The position numbers were made by a program, and so were the translations under genes. From NCBI GenBank assembly GCA_910577375.1, contig CAJTLT010000001.1, positions 240,952 to 304,951 of the forward strand: DNA of 64,000 bases. Reading direction: 5' to 3'. Positions 15,876 to 24,508 of this stretch are shown in pieces (position 1 is the stretch's first letter; the number at the start of each line of letters is the position of its first letter). The DNA comes from an uncultured Christensenella sp. (GTDB taxonomy: Bacteria > Bacillota > Clostridia > Christensenellales > Borkfalkiaceae). The notes below the pieces were generated by a model. It was not told where the DNA came from. It did not search any database and was given only the letters and a program-made list of their open reading frames with translations.

Positions 15876-17201
15876 ATGCAACGACTTTTTTGGAAAAATT
15901 ATACAAGTTTTTATTTTATAGGAATAGGCGGTGTCAGTATGAGCGCGCTTGCCAAATTTATGCTGGCAGAGGGAAAAATTGTGGGCGGCAGTGATAATGT
16001 TTCAAGTATTTATACTGAGGAACTACACAATTTGGGCGCCAATGTTGAAATCGGAAAAAATAAAGGTTCGGTTTCTGGTTATGACATAATAATTTATACC
16101 GATGCTGTTTCCGAAAGTGATTTGCAACTTTCCGAGGCTCGTAAATGTGGAAAAATAATAATTTCCCGCGGACAGTTCTTGTATGAGGTGAGCCGCGCTT
16201 TTAAAAAAGTTATAGGAATATCCGGTTGTCACGGAAAAACGACATGTGTTTCTATGCTTGCACATATATTTTCCGTATGCGGAAAACGTTTTTGTGCGCA
16301 TATAGGCGGAAGGGATAAAACTTTTTGCAATTTTTATTATGACGGCAATGACTATTTTTTAACTGAAGCTTGTGAATATAAAAAAAATTTTCTGTTGTTG
16401 AAGCCGGATATCTCGGTTATTCTTAATTCGGGTTCAGACCATTTGGAATGTTATGGCAGTGAGGAAAAATTACGCGAAGCATATTTTACTTTTGCCAAAT
16501 CGGGAAGTAATTGTGTAAGTTCTTACAGTGATTTGGGTGTGGACAGTATAACTTTCGGGTTTGATAATAATGCTGATTTCAGCGCTCATGAAATAATTTG
16601 CGATAATGGTTTTTATTCGTTTTCGGTGTTGGACGGTGCTGTTTATTTGGGAAAAATTAAACTCAATGTTTACGGCAAACACAATATTTTGAACGCGCTT
16701 GCCGCAATTGCCGTTGCGAGAATTTTCGGCTTTCCGTTTGATAAAATAGCTAAAGGACTTGGAGATTTTTTCGGAGTTGAGCGGCGGTTTGAATATTTGG
16801 GCAAATTTAACGGTGCAAAATGTATAGCGGATTATGCTCATCATCCTGACGAAATAGCGGCTGCGGTGCAAACGGCTGATACAGTTTTGAAAGGAAGACT
16901 TTTTGTTATATTTCAACCTCATACTTATTCACGGACAAAAAATTTATTTTCTGAATTTACGGAAACGCTTTCATGTATTAAAAACTTATTAATTTACCGC
17001 ACTTTTGCTGCAAGAGAATATTTTGACGATAAGGGGAGCGCGTTAACGCTTTCTCAGGCGTTGCCGAATGCTTGTTACGGGGATTGTCCTGAAGATATTG
17101 TTGATTTTTTGAAGAAAATCGATAAAAACGATTTGGTATTATTTTTGGGAGCAGGCGATATATATGATATTGCAAAAAGCATAATTAGCGGTAATAATTG
17201 A
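15876..17201 (+). CDS. murC: UDP-N-acetylmuramate-L-alanine ligase
   Basis: MurC adds the first stem-peptide residue, L-alanine, to UDP-MurNAc using ATP. The 441-residue protein opens with 'FYFIGIGGVSMSALAKFML', the nucleotide-sugar-binding Rossmann motif. It has the ATP loop as 'GISGCHGKTTCVSML' (~112-126), where the usual GTHGKT is GCHGKT. 'ADYAHHPDEI' (~318-327) and 'FQPHTYSRTK' (~345-354) are diagnostic of MurC. It is separated from the main dcw cluster by spoVG. No Shine-Dalgarno is seen. Confidence 0.95.
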   Translation: MQRLFWKNYTSFYFIGIGGVSMSALAKFMLAEGKIVGGSDNVSSIYTEELHNLGANVEIGKNKGSVSGYDIIIYTDAVSESDLQLSEARKCGKIIISRGQFLYEVSRAFKKVIGISGCHGKTTCVSMLAHIFSVCGKRFCAHIGGRDKTFCNFYYDGNDYFLTEACEYKKNFLLLKPDISVILNSGSDHLECYGSEEKLREAYFTFAKSGSNCVSSYSDLGVDSITFGFDNNADFSAHEIICDNGFYSFSVLDGAVYLGKIKLNVYGKHNILNALAAIAVARIFGFPFDKIAKGLGDFFGVERRFEYLGKFNGAKCIADYAHHPDEIAAAVQTADTVLKGRLFVIFQPHTYSRTKNLFSEFTETLSCIKNLLIYRTFAAREYFDDKGSALTLSQALPNACYGDCPEDIVDFLKKIDKNDLVLFLGAGDIYDIAKSIISGNN

Positions 17202-17213
17202 TGACATAATCTT

Positions 17214-17243
17214 AAAAGCGCGGAATAATTCCGTGCTTTTTGT
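17214..17243 (+). terminator. Terminator after murC
   Basis: AAAGCGCGGAA (17215-17225) pairs with TTCCGTGCTTT (17229-17239) with one G-U pair, followed by T residues. Confidence 0.8.
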
Positions 17244-17276
17244 TATGGGAAAAAGTTGTTTTTTTGCGTGTTTTTG

Positions 17277-17305
17277 TTGTTATTTTAAATATTAAATGAT
17301 ATAAT
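17277..17305 (+). promoter_or_regulatory. ftsK promoter
   Basis: -35 TTGTTA (17277-17282), 17-bp spacer, extended -10 TGaTATAAT (hexamer 17300-17305). It lies 40 bp upstream of the TTG start and probably drives ftsK through nadE. Confidence 0.75.
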
Positions 17306-17344
17306 AAGGAAGAATTAAAATAGGTGTATTTTCGGAGAATAAAA

Positions 17345-20300
17345 TTGCGTAACAACAGAGAAAATAAAGATAAAAAAATTTCATATATTTTTACGAGAGA
17401 AACTTTCGGAATGACGCTGTTGCTTTTCTGTGCAATAGTTCTTTTGATGTTGTTAACGGGCAATGCTGTTTTTGCCGGTATAGGTCGGGCAATTTGCACT
17501 TTTATGTACGGGACCTTTGGTTATGGCTCGTTTTTTGTTATCGCAATGCTTGCATATTTAGGGGTATGGCTGGTATTTGAAAAAAAGTTTAAGTTGCGGC
17601 AAAAAAAATCAGTAACGATTTCGCTTACTGTTTTTGTGTTATTTTTGTTGTTCCATGCTGCTACCACGCATACATATTCGCTTGATAATTACGGTATTTA
17701 TATATCCGATTGTTATATTAATGCGCAAAATGGATTTTCGGGCTATACTTTCGGTGGAGTTATTTCTGCAATTTTTGTTTGGCCGGTAGCTCAGCTCGGC
17801 GGTTTTGTTACTGCTTATGTTGTATTTTCAGTTCTTTCGTTGCTGTTTGGTTATCTTGTATTTCTTGCATTTAAAAAAGACAGAGGTTTCATTGAACGTA
17901 AAGTAAAAAAAGAAAGTACTATCGGGGAAGAAGCCATTCCCGCGACAGCTCTTGAAAATACGATACAAAATGTTCCGACGGTTAATGCTGAGAGTCAACC
18001 GCAAGTACCTGTAACTCGCAGTGTAAAGGAAGAGATTGTTTCTACGGCAGAAAATGATAAATATTCGCAAAAAAATCTTGGCAGAAAAATTTTGTTTGAA
18101 AAAGGAGAGTTCGCGGCGGAAAGTTACAGGCGTAATATGATTTTTAATGAAAATTCATATTTTGCAAATCAAACGACTTCAAGCGAAGCCGATTATTTAA
18201 GTAGCTTTTCAACATCGCAAAAAACAGCTGTCGGGCAGTCGGCAGAGCAAAAACAAAAAACATATACCGAAAGCTATCAGGAAGAAGTATTTAATCAGCC
18301 TGCGAATATTTCTCCTTCGAATTATGTTTATGGCGAAAAACCCGTTGAAAATTTAAAAGAAGTTTATTCTGCGCCCGTTGACGATTATCCGGTATATTCC
18401 GAAGGTGAAGAAAATTCTTATGAAATTGAAGATTTCAGTTCTGTGGATATGCCTGACTATAGCAATGAACAGCCGTCAGAGCAACAAAATTATCAGGAAA
18501 TAAACAATGAGAAAACTTCCGATTACGGAAAGTCGGATGATATCCAGAAATCGTATGAATGCGGAAATGTTGGGTTTACTGATAATGCTTTGAATTCTTT
18601 GCAGCAAGAAAAGACGGAAGAGCAGTCTTATAGAGATATTATCAAATCGGAATCGCAAAATAACGGCAACGTTTATGACTTTTTAAATGCCGATTCTGGG
18701 CGCGTAGAAAGAAAAACGCGTACGGAACGTAGCAACTCAGAGCTTTTTGACGATAACGGCAATGACTTGGAATCGGAAAAAGATTTGTTTGTCCGCCCCA
18801 GAAATGCAGAGCAGTCATTATCGGTTACCGATTTGAGAGGAGGATTAAGGCGACAGGAAGCTGAAAAACAGTCGGAAACTCTGAAAGAGGAAAAAGCACA
18901 AGAAAAGCCTAAACACATATGGAAAAAATATGTTCGGCCTACGCTTGACCTTCTTGATAATTATCCCGAGAATGCAAATGTAAATACTGCGGAAATAGAA
19001 GATAATAAGCGTGTAATAGTTGAAACTTTGGAACGTTTTAAAATTACCAGCGAGGTATCAAATGTTACGATTGGTCCGTCTATTACGCGTTACGACGTAA
19101 TAATTGAAGACAGAACCAAGATAACACAGGCGCTTAAATATAAAGAAGCGGTTGCAATGGAATTGAGAAAAGATAACGTTACCGCTTATCTTAATTATTC
19201 GAAAGGCGCGCTATCGATAGAAGTTCCTAATAATCAAAGGGCGATTGTTGGTTTAAAATCAATGCTGGCAAGCCAGAATTTTATAAACAGCAAACAAGGT
19301 TCATTGACTTTTGCTCTTGGTAAAAACGTAGAGGGAGAGGTGGTTTGTCCCGATATTACAAAAATGCCACATCTTCTTGTCGCGGGTACTACCGGTAGCG
19401 GTAAAAGTATTTGTCTCAGTGCGCTTTTGGTCAGCCTTCTTTACAAATACGGTCCTGAAGAATTGCGTCTTATCCTTGTAGACCCCAAACAAGTGGAATT
19501 TATTTCTTATGATAAATTGCCCCACCTTATGATTAATGAGATTCTTTATGAATGCGATAAGGCAATAAAAGCGTTAAATTGGGCAATAAAAGAAATGGAA
19601 CGCCGATATTCTTTGTTCAAAGATATGACAGAGTCTGGTATGGCGACAAAAAATCTTGACGAATATAATAATCATTTACCGCAAGGTGAAGAAAAGTTGC
19701 CCAAAATCGTCATAGTTTTGGATGAATTCGGCGATTTGATGTTGCAAGCGAAAAAGGATATAGAAAGCCGTATAATAAAATTAGTTCAAAAAGCGCGTGC
19801 GTGCGGTATTCATTTAATACTTGCCACACAAAGACCTTCTGTAGACTGTATTACAGGTTTAATAAAATCAAATTTGCCTACCCGAATAGGGTTTAAGGTC
19901 AATTCATTTGACGATGCCAGAACGATATTTGATATCGGCGGGGCGGAAAAGCTTTTGGGTAAGGGCGATTCGTATTTCCGTTCTGCGGAAAATCCTGATT
20001 TGGCGCGAATTCAATGTTGTTTTGTGGATACGCACGAAGTACAGAAAGTTACAGACTTTGTAAAATCACACAATGAAACATATTTTGACGAAAGTGTTTC
20101 AGACTTTATAAACAGGGTTGAGCAAGAGGATGTTCCGCAGGTAATGATTGGTTCCGGCGACGGTGAAGAAAATGAAACCAAGATAGACGATACCTTTATA
20201 AAAGCTTTAAAGTATTGCGTGACATCAAATCAGGCGTCGGTTTCTATGATACAAAGGCGTTTCCCTGTCGGATATATAAAAGCGTGTAAGATTATCGACT

Positions 20301-20407
20301 GGATGGAAAATATGACTTACGTCACTCCGTCGGAAGGGTCTAAGCCGAGAAAAGTTTTGTTATCCAAAGAAGAATTCTTTAATATTTACGGAGATATAGA
20401 TGATTGA
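17345..20407 (+). CDS. ftsK: DNA translocase FtsK/SpoIIIE
   Basis: A membrane-anchored ATPase that pumps chromosomal DNA through the closing septum. The TTG at 17345 has CGGAG 7 bases upstream; an in-frame GTG at 17324 is less well placed. This gives 1020 residues. Four TM helices fill residues ~20-175. A long, acidic, Q/E/S/Y-rich low-complexity linker runs to ~520. The motor has Walker A as AGTTGSGKS (~680) and 'IVIVLDEFGDLML' as Walker B. The C-terminal winged-helix gamma domain ends 'PRKVLLSKEEFFNIYGD'. rimO starts inside its last codons. Confidence 0.96.
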   Translation: MRNNRENKDKKISYIFTRETFGMTLLLFCAIVLLMLLTGNAVFAGIGRAICTFMYGTFGYGSFFVIAMLAYLGVWLVFEKKFKLRQKKSVTISLTVFVLFLLFHAATTHTYSLDNYGIYISDCYINAQNGFSGYTFGGVISAIFVWPVAQLGGFVTAYVVFSVLSLLFGYLVFLAFKKDRGFIERKVKKESTIGEEAIPATALENTIQNVPTVNAESQPQVPVTRSVKEEIVSTAENDKYSQKNLGRKILFEKGEFAAESYRRNMIFNENSYFANQTTSSEADYLSSFSTSQKTAVGQSAEQKQKTYTESYQEEVFNQPANISPSNYVYGEKPVENLKEVYSAPVDDYPVYSEGEENSYEIEDFSSVDMPDYSNEQPSEQQNYQEINNEKTSDYGKSDDIQKSYECGNVGFTDNALNSLQQEKTEEQSYRDIIKSESQNNGNVYDFLNADSGRVERKTRTERSNSELFDDNGNDLESEKDLFVRPRNAEQSLSVTDLRGGLRRQEAEKQSETLKEEKAQEKPKHIWKKYVRPTLDLLDNYPENANVNTAEIEDNKRVIVETLERFKITSEVSNVTIGPSITRYDVIIEDRTKITQALKYKEAVAMELRKDNVTAYLNYSKGALSIEVPNNQRAIVGLKSMLASQNFINSKQGSLTFALGKNVEGEVVCPDITKMPHLLVAGTTGSGKSICLSALLVSLLYKYGPEELRLILVDPKQVEFISYDKLPHLMINEILYECDKAIKALNWAIKEMERRYSLFKDMTESGMATKNLDEYNNHLPQGEEKLPKIVIVLDEFGDLMLQAKKDIESRIIKLVQKARACGIHLILATQRPSVDCITGLIKSNLPTRIGFKVNSFDDARTIFDIGGAEKLLGKGDSYFRSAENPDLARIQCCFVDTHEVQKVTDFVKSHNETYFDESVSDFINRVEQEDVPQVMIGSGDGEENETKIDDTFIKALKYCVTSNQASVSMIQRRFPVGYIKACKIIDWMENMTYVTPSEGSKPRKVLLSKEEFFNIYGDIDD

Positions 20408-21761
20408 TTTAATCGGAAAAAAATTCGGATTGATATCGCTCGGCTGTGATAAAAACCGTGTTGATTCCGAAAAACTTTTATCCGTAATAGCTGAAAACGG
20501 CTGTAAAATAACAGATGATATTAATGAAACGCAAATTCTGATTATTAATACGTGCGCATTTTTAAACGAAGCGAGAAAAGAAGCGATTGAAACCGTATTG
20601 GAATACTCCGTTTATAAAAGTGTTAATCTTGAAAAAATTGTAGTAACAGGCTGTCTGCCGCAAATGTATATAGATGAAACATTTTTCGACTTAACAGAGG
20701 CAGATGTCTTTTTAGGAACAAACGATTATGACAAGTTATTTGAAGCTTTAGAAACTGCTTATAGCGGCACGCGCGTAAATTTTGTTAAAAGTGGCAGTGG
20801 GAAAACGAGCACGAGTAGAATTTTAACTACGCCTGAGCATTATGCTTATTTAAAAATTGCGGATGGTTGTAATAACAAATGTACATATTGCCTAATTCCA
20901 AAAATCCGCGGCAAGTATCAAAGCTATCCGATGGAAAGTTTGCTTGAAGAAGCTCAGAATTTAGGCGATGTTTCCGAACTTATTTTAGTGGCGCAAGATG
21001 TAACTCGTTACGGTTTGGATTTATACGGTCAAAAAAAATTAATAGAATTTTTACAAAACGTGACTAAACTTGTCAATATTAATAGTGTAAGATTATTATA
21101 CTGTTATCCGGATATGATTGATAACGCTTTAATTAGCGAAATACGAGATAATCCTAAAATTATAAAATATATTGATATTCCGTTGCAACATAGCGAAAAC
21201 AGAATATTAAAACTAATGAACCGTCCCGCGGGAAGAAATGAATATCTTGCGTTAATACGAAAACTCAGAGAAAATATTCCTGATATTGCAATCCGCTCAA
21301 CATTTATAGCGGGATTTCCAACCGAAACAGAAGAAGATTTTGAAGGCTTGCGTTCGTTTATAGAAGAGGCTGAGCTTGATAACTGTGGTTTTTTTGCTTA
21401 TTCGCGCGAACCAGATACTGCGGCGTATAAATTAAAAGGACAATTAACTTATTCAATTAAAAAAAGCCGTGTAAAAAAACTGTATGAAATACAACATAGC
21501 ATCTCTTATAAAAAGCTTTCACGCTATGTGGGACAAGTTTTAAAAGTTGTGTGCGACGGTATAGATTACAATAAGAATTGTTTTGTCGGACGAGCTTATT
21601 TTCAGGCTCCCGATATTGACGGTAAAGTATTTTTTAATGCCTATAATGCAATTCAAGGCGAATATTATGAAGTTTTGATTGAAAATAATGACGCTTATGA
21701 CCTTTACGGTCATACGGAGGATTATAATGAACGAAGAAATACAGGAAAAAGAAATAGATAA
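20400..21761 (+). CDS. rimO: Ribosomal protein S12 methylthiotransferase RimO
   Basis: RimO is a radical-SAM enzyme that adds a methylthio group to an aspartate of ribosomal protein S12. At 453 residues it has the N-terminal UPF0004 domain with 'GLISLGCDKNRVDSEKLL' and cysteines near residues 15, 51 and 86. The radical-SAM cluster motif CNNKCTYCLIP lies at ~156-166. A C-terminal TRAM domain follows. The 'GCDKNRVDSE' motif and 'IRGKYQS' after the cluster separate it from MiaB. It overlaps ftsK by 8 bases and contains the pgsA start. Confidence 0.93.
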   Translation: MIDLIGKKFGLISLGCDKNRVDSEKLLSVIAENGCKITDDINETQILIINTCAFLNEARKEAIETVLEYSVYKSVNLEKIVVTGCLPQMYIDETFFDLTEADVFLGTNDYDKLFEALETAYSGTRVNFVKSGSGKTSTSRILTTPEHYAYLKIADGCNNKCTYCLIPKIRGKYQSYPMESLLEEAQNLGDVSELILVAQDVTRYGLDLYGQKKLIEFLQNVTKLVNINSVRLLYCYPDMIDNALISEIRDNPKIIKYIDIPLQHSENRILKLMNRPAGRNEYLALIRKLRENIPDIAIRSTFIAGFPTETEEDFEGLRSFIEEAELDNCGFFAYSREPDTAAYKLKGQLTYSIKKSRVKKLYEIQHSISYKKLSRYVGQVLKVVCDGIDYNKNCFVGRAYFQAPDIDGKVFFNAYNAIQGEYYEVLIENNDAYDLYGHTEDYNERRNTGKRNR

Positions 21762-22395
21762 AGAAAGTAAAGCTTATAAACGCGCTGCGGGAAAGGGAGT
21801 TATGAATCTTCCTAATAAATTAACCGTTTCAAGAATGGTTATGATACCAGTGTTTATTTTGTTTTTTTATCTTGAATTTATCGGGCATTATTTTGTTGCA
21901 CTTGCAATATTCGGCGTAGCTTGTCTTACCGACTTGTTTGACGGTAAAATTGCAAGAAAATATAATCTTGTTACAAATTTAGGGAAATTTCTTGACCCTA
22001 TTGCGGACAAAGTTCTTGTGTTGTCTGCACTTGTGATTTTTCTTACCCGTCCTGAAGATATAATTTGGTCTATGGGGAGTATTGGTCTGATTATAATGGG
22101 TTGCGGTGTGGCGGTAATTCTTGCAAGAGAAATAATAGTAAGCGGTTTCAGAATGGTTGCCGCAAGTTCCGGTATGGTAATAGCAGCGGATGTTTTCGGC
22201 AAGTATAAAACTACGTTTCAGGATATATCAATCGTAGTGCTCTTGATAGGCGCGGGGGTTTGTGAACTTACAGATAATATTGCGGGAGTAATAATAAATT
22301 ATATCGGGCTTGCATGTTTTGCGCTGGCGGTGATTTTAACAATAATTTCAGGAATAAATTATCTGGTTAAGAACAGGGAAATCCTTAAAAAATGA
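21727..22395 (+). CDS. pgsA: CDP-diacylglycerol-glycerol-3-phosphate 3-phosphatidyltransferase
   Basis: PgsA makes phosphatidylglycerol phosphate in the membrane, the first step to anionic phospholipids. CGGAGG (21715-21720) sits 6 bases before ATG 21727, which fixes the start and gives 222 residues overlapping rimO by 35 bases. After a charged N-terminal tail, 'NLPNKLTVSRMVMIPVFI' precedes the CDP-alcohol phosphotransferase signature. This is complete: D-G-x2-A-R-x8-G-x3-D-x3-D in DGKIARKYNLVTNLGKFLDP followed by IAD (~80-102). About five TM segments are present. Confidence 0.95.
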   Translation: MNEEIQEKEIDKESKAYKRAAGKGVMNLPNKLTVSRMVMIPVFILFFYLEFIGHYFVALAIFGVACLTDLFDGKIARKYNLVTNLGKFLDPIADKVLVLSALVIFLTRPEDIIWSMGSIGLIIMGCGVAVILAREIIVSGFRMVAASSGMVIAADVFGKYKTTFQDISIVVLLIGAGVCELTDNIAGVIINYIGLACFALAVILTIISGINYLVKNREILKK

Positions 22396-23489
22396 ATCTT
22401 GTATCTTATGATAAAGAAAAAAAGAATTGTCTTTTGACATTTTGCAATAAAAGTACGGGGTTTTCTTCAGTTATAAACAGATTGGTTGCCGATTTTTCTT
22501 CACGGGGATATTATTTTGAAAAGGTATCGGGCATTGCTTTTGACAATTCAATCGAAATAATCAATGCGCTTACGGATAGTATAAAATTTCATGAAAATAC
22601 TGTAGTTTGCTGTCCCTCAAGGATGGAAAAAACTTTAAAAGATTTTTATGAAACATCTCTCAAAGTAACTTTTGACTGTCTTAACACTTTAAAAACAGCA
22701 GAAAACAATATTTTTATTTTTTTATCTGATTCCGAGAATAAATTATCAGTTACAGACGTTTGTGATTATTTTGATAATTTATATGGCATTTCATATAAAA
22801 AAGCTTATATAAGAGCTGTTGGGCTTCCGGATTATCTTTTAGATAATGCGCTTAAAGACGCGAAAAACTTTTGTCCTGAACTTCAATTTAATATAATTGA
22901 TAATTTTGGAGATAGCACTTTAGAAATAGTTTATGACAGCACTGTTTCGAAATCAAATTTTGACAAAGCATACAGAGCGATTGTTGAACGTGCAAATAAA
23001 TATATTTATGCACTTGATAATATTTCGCTGGCTGAAAGGCTTGTGCAACTTTTAAAATTAAGAAGAATGAAAATAAGCGTTGCGGAATCGTTTACAGGCG
23101 GCGGAATAAGTAAAAGACTTGTTGAAATTGCGGGTGTCAGTGAAGTCTATTTCGAAGGGCTGAATACCTATGCAAACGAATCAAAACGTCAAAGACTGGA
23201 AGTTGGGGAGCTTGTTTTAAAGCAATATGGCGCTGTATCAAAAGAAACAGCTGCGAAAATGGCGGAAGGTTTGCTTGCTGTCGGAAATTGCGATATAAGC
23301 ATATCAACAACCGGTATTGCCGGTCCAAAATCAGACAACACGAATAAGCCTGTGGGTTTAGTATATATAGGTATTGCGACTGCGGACGAAACACAAGTTT
23401 ATGAATATAATCTTAAAGGCTCGCGCAAAGATATAACCGAAACGGCAATTAATCTTGCATTGTTTGCCGCGTTTAAAAAAGTAAAATAA
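22392..23489 (+). CDS. cinA: CinA-like protein with intact C-terminal amidohydrolase domain and divergent N terminus
   Basis: CinA proteins join an N-terminal MoaB-like (COG1058) domain to a C-terminal NMN deamidase domain (PncC), which recycles pyridine nucleotides. Here the C-terminal domain (residues ~210-365) is clear: 'ISVAESFTGGGISKRL', 'GAVSKETAAKMAEGLL' and 'DISISTTGIAGPKSD'. The usual catalytic-site ESCTGG reads ESFTGG. Residues 1-~205 have the right size for the MoaB-like domain, but its nucleotide-binding signature is not recognisable. Total length is 365 against about 410 normally. It overlaps pgsA by 4 bases and precedes recA, the common cinA-recA order. Confidence 0.85.
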   Translation: MNLVSYDKEKKNCLLTFCNKSTGFSSVINRLVADFSSRGYYFEKVSGIAFDNSIEIINALTDSIKFHENTVVCCPSRMEKTLKDFYETSLKVTFDCLNTLKTAENNIFIFLSDSENKLSVTDVCDYFDNLYGISYKKAYIRAVGLPDYLLDNALKDAKNFCPELQFNIIDNFGDSTLEIVYDSTVSKSNFDKAYRAIVERANKYIYALDNISLAERLVQLLKLRRMKISVAESFTGGGISKRLVEIAGVSEVYFEGLNTYANESKRQRLEVGELVLKQYGAVSKETAAKMAEGLLAVGNCDISISTTGIAGPKSDNTNKPVGLVYIGIATADETQVYEYNLKGSRKDITETAINLALFAAFKKVK

Positions 23490-23506
23490 TCAGAGGTAAT
23501 ATATAA

Positions 23507-24508
23507 ATGAACGAAGAAAAACTCAAAGCACTTAACTCTACTATCGCAATGATAGAAAAGCAGTACGGTAAAGGCGCGATAATGAAGCTCGGCGACACAA
23601 ATGTTAATACCGACCTTGAAATTATTCCTACGGGATGCCTTTCTTTGGATTTAGCGCTCGGAATAGGCGGTGTTCCCCGTGGTAGAATTATGGAAATATA
23701 CGGACCTGAATCTTCCGGTAAAACTACCGTTGCTCTTCATATTATTGCCGAAACGCAGAAAGCCGGTGGTGTTGCAGCGTTTATTGATGCTGAGCATGCG
23801 CTTGATGCACAATATGCGCGCGCTCTTGGTGTTGATACGAACGAGCTTTATCTTTCACAGCCTGACACGGGCGAACAGGCTTTGGATATTTGTGAATCTC
23901 TTGTGCGCTCGAGCGCTGTAGATATCATAGTAATTGACTCCGTGGCGGCTTTAACTCCAAAAGCTGAAATCGAAGGAGATATGGGGGATGCGCATGTCGG
24001 ACTTCTGGCAAGGCTTATGTCGCAGGCGTTGCGTAAGCTTACTGCTATTACAAACCGTTCAAAAACCAGCGTAATTTTTATAAATCAGCTCCGCGAAAAG
24101 GTTGGCGTTATGTTCGGCAATCCCGAAACGACACCGGGCGGTAAAGCTCTTAAATATTTCGCTTCGCTCCGTCTTGATATCAGAAAAGCCGACGCTCTTA
24201 AAGGTGACGGAGGTATAATAGGTAACAGAACAAAGTGTAAGGTTGTAAAAAACAAACTTGCGCCTCCGTTCAAAGTTGCCGAGTTTGATATTATTTACGG
24301 TGAAGGCATTTCGCAGGAAGGCTGTTTAATGGATTTGGGCGTGGAGTTCGGAATTCTTACAAAGAGCGGTTCCTGGTTCAATTATAACGATGAAAAAATT
24401 GCTCAGGGCAGGGAAAAACTGAGAGAGCATTTAAAGGCTAATCCTGAATTAAAGTCGGAATTAGAGGGCAAAATAAGAGAAGCATTCAAAGAGGCACTCA
24501 ATAAATAA
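23507..24508 (+). CDS. recA: Recombinase RecA
   Basis: RecA forms filaments on single-stranded DNA, drives homologous pairing and triggers LexA cleavage. The 333 residues include Walker A GPESSGKTT at ~66-74. 'EHALDAQYARALGVD', 'VIDSVAALTPKAEIEGDMGD' (residues ~143-162) and 'FINQLREKVGVMFGNPETT' (~200-218) are hallmark stretches. The C-terminal acidic tail is short. No LexA/SOS operator or own promoter is evident; it follows cinA by 17 bp (AGAGG site) and its stop overlaps the nadE ATG by one base. Confidence 0.98.
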   Translation: MNEEKLKALNSTIAMIEKQYGKGAIMKLGDTNVNTDLEIIPTGCLSLDLALGIGGVPRGRIMEIYGPESSGKTTVALHIIAETQKAGGVAAFIDAEHALDAQYARALGVDTNELYLSQPDTGEQALDICESLVRSSAVDIIVIDSVAALTPKAEIEGDMGDAHVGLLARLMSQALRKLTAITNRSKTSVIFINQLREKVGVMFGNPETTPGGKALKYFASLRLDIRKADALKGDGGIIGNRTKCKVVKNKLAPPFKVAEFDIIYGEGISQEGCLMDLGVEFGILTKSGSWFNYNDEKIAQGREKLREHLKANPELKSELEGKIREAFKEALNK

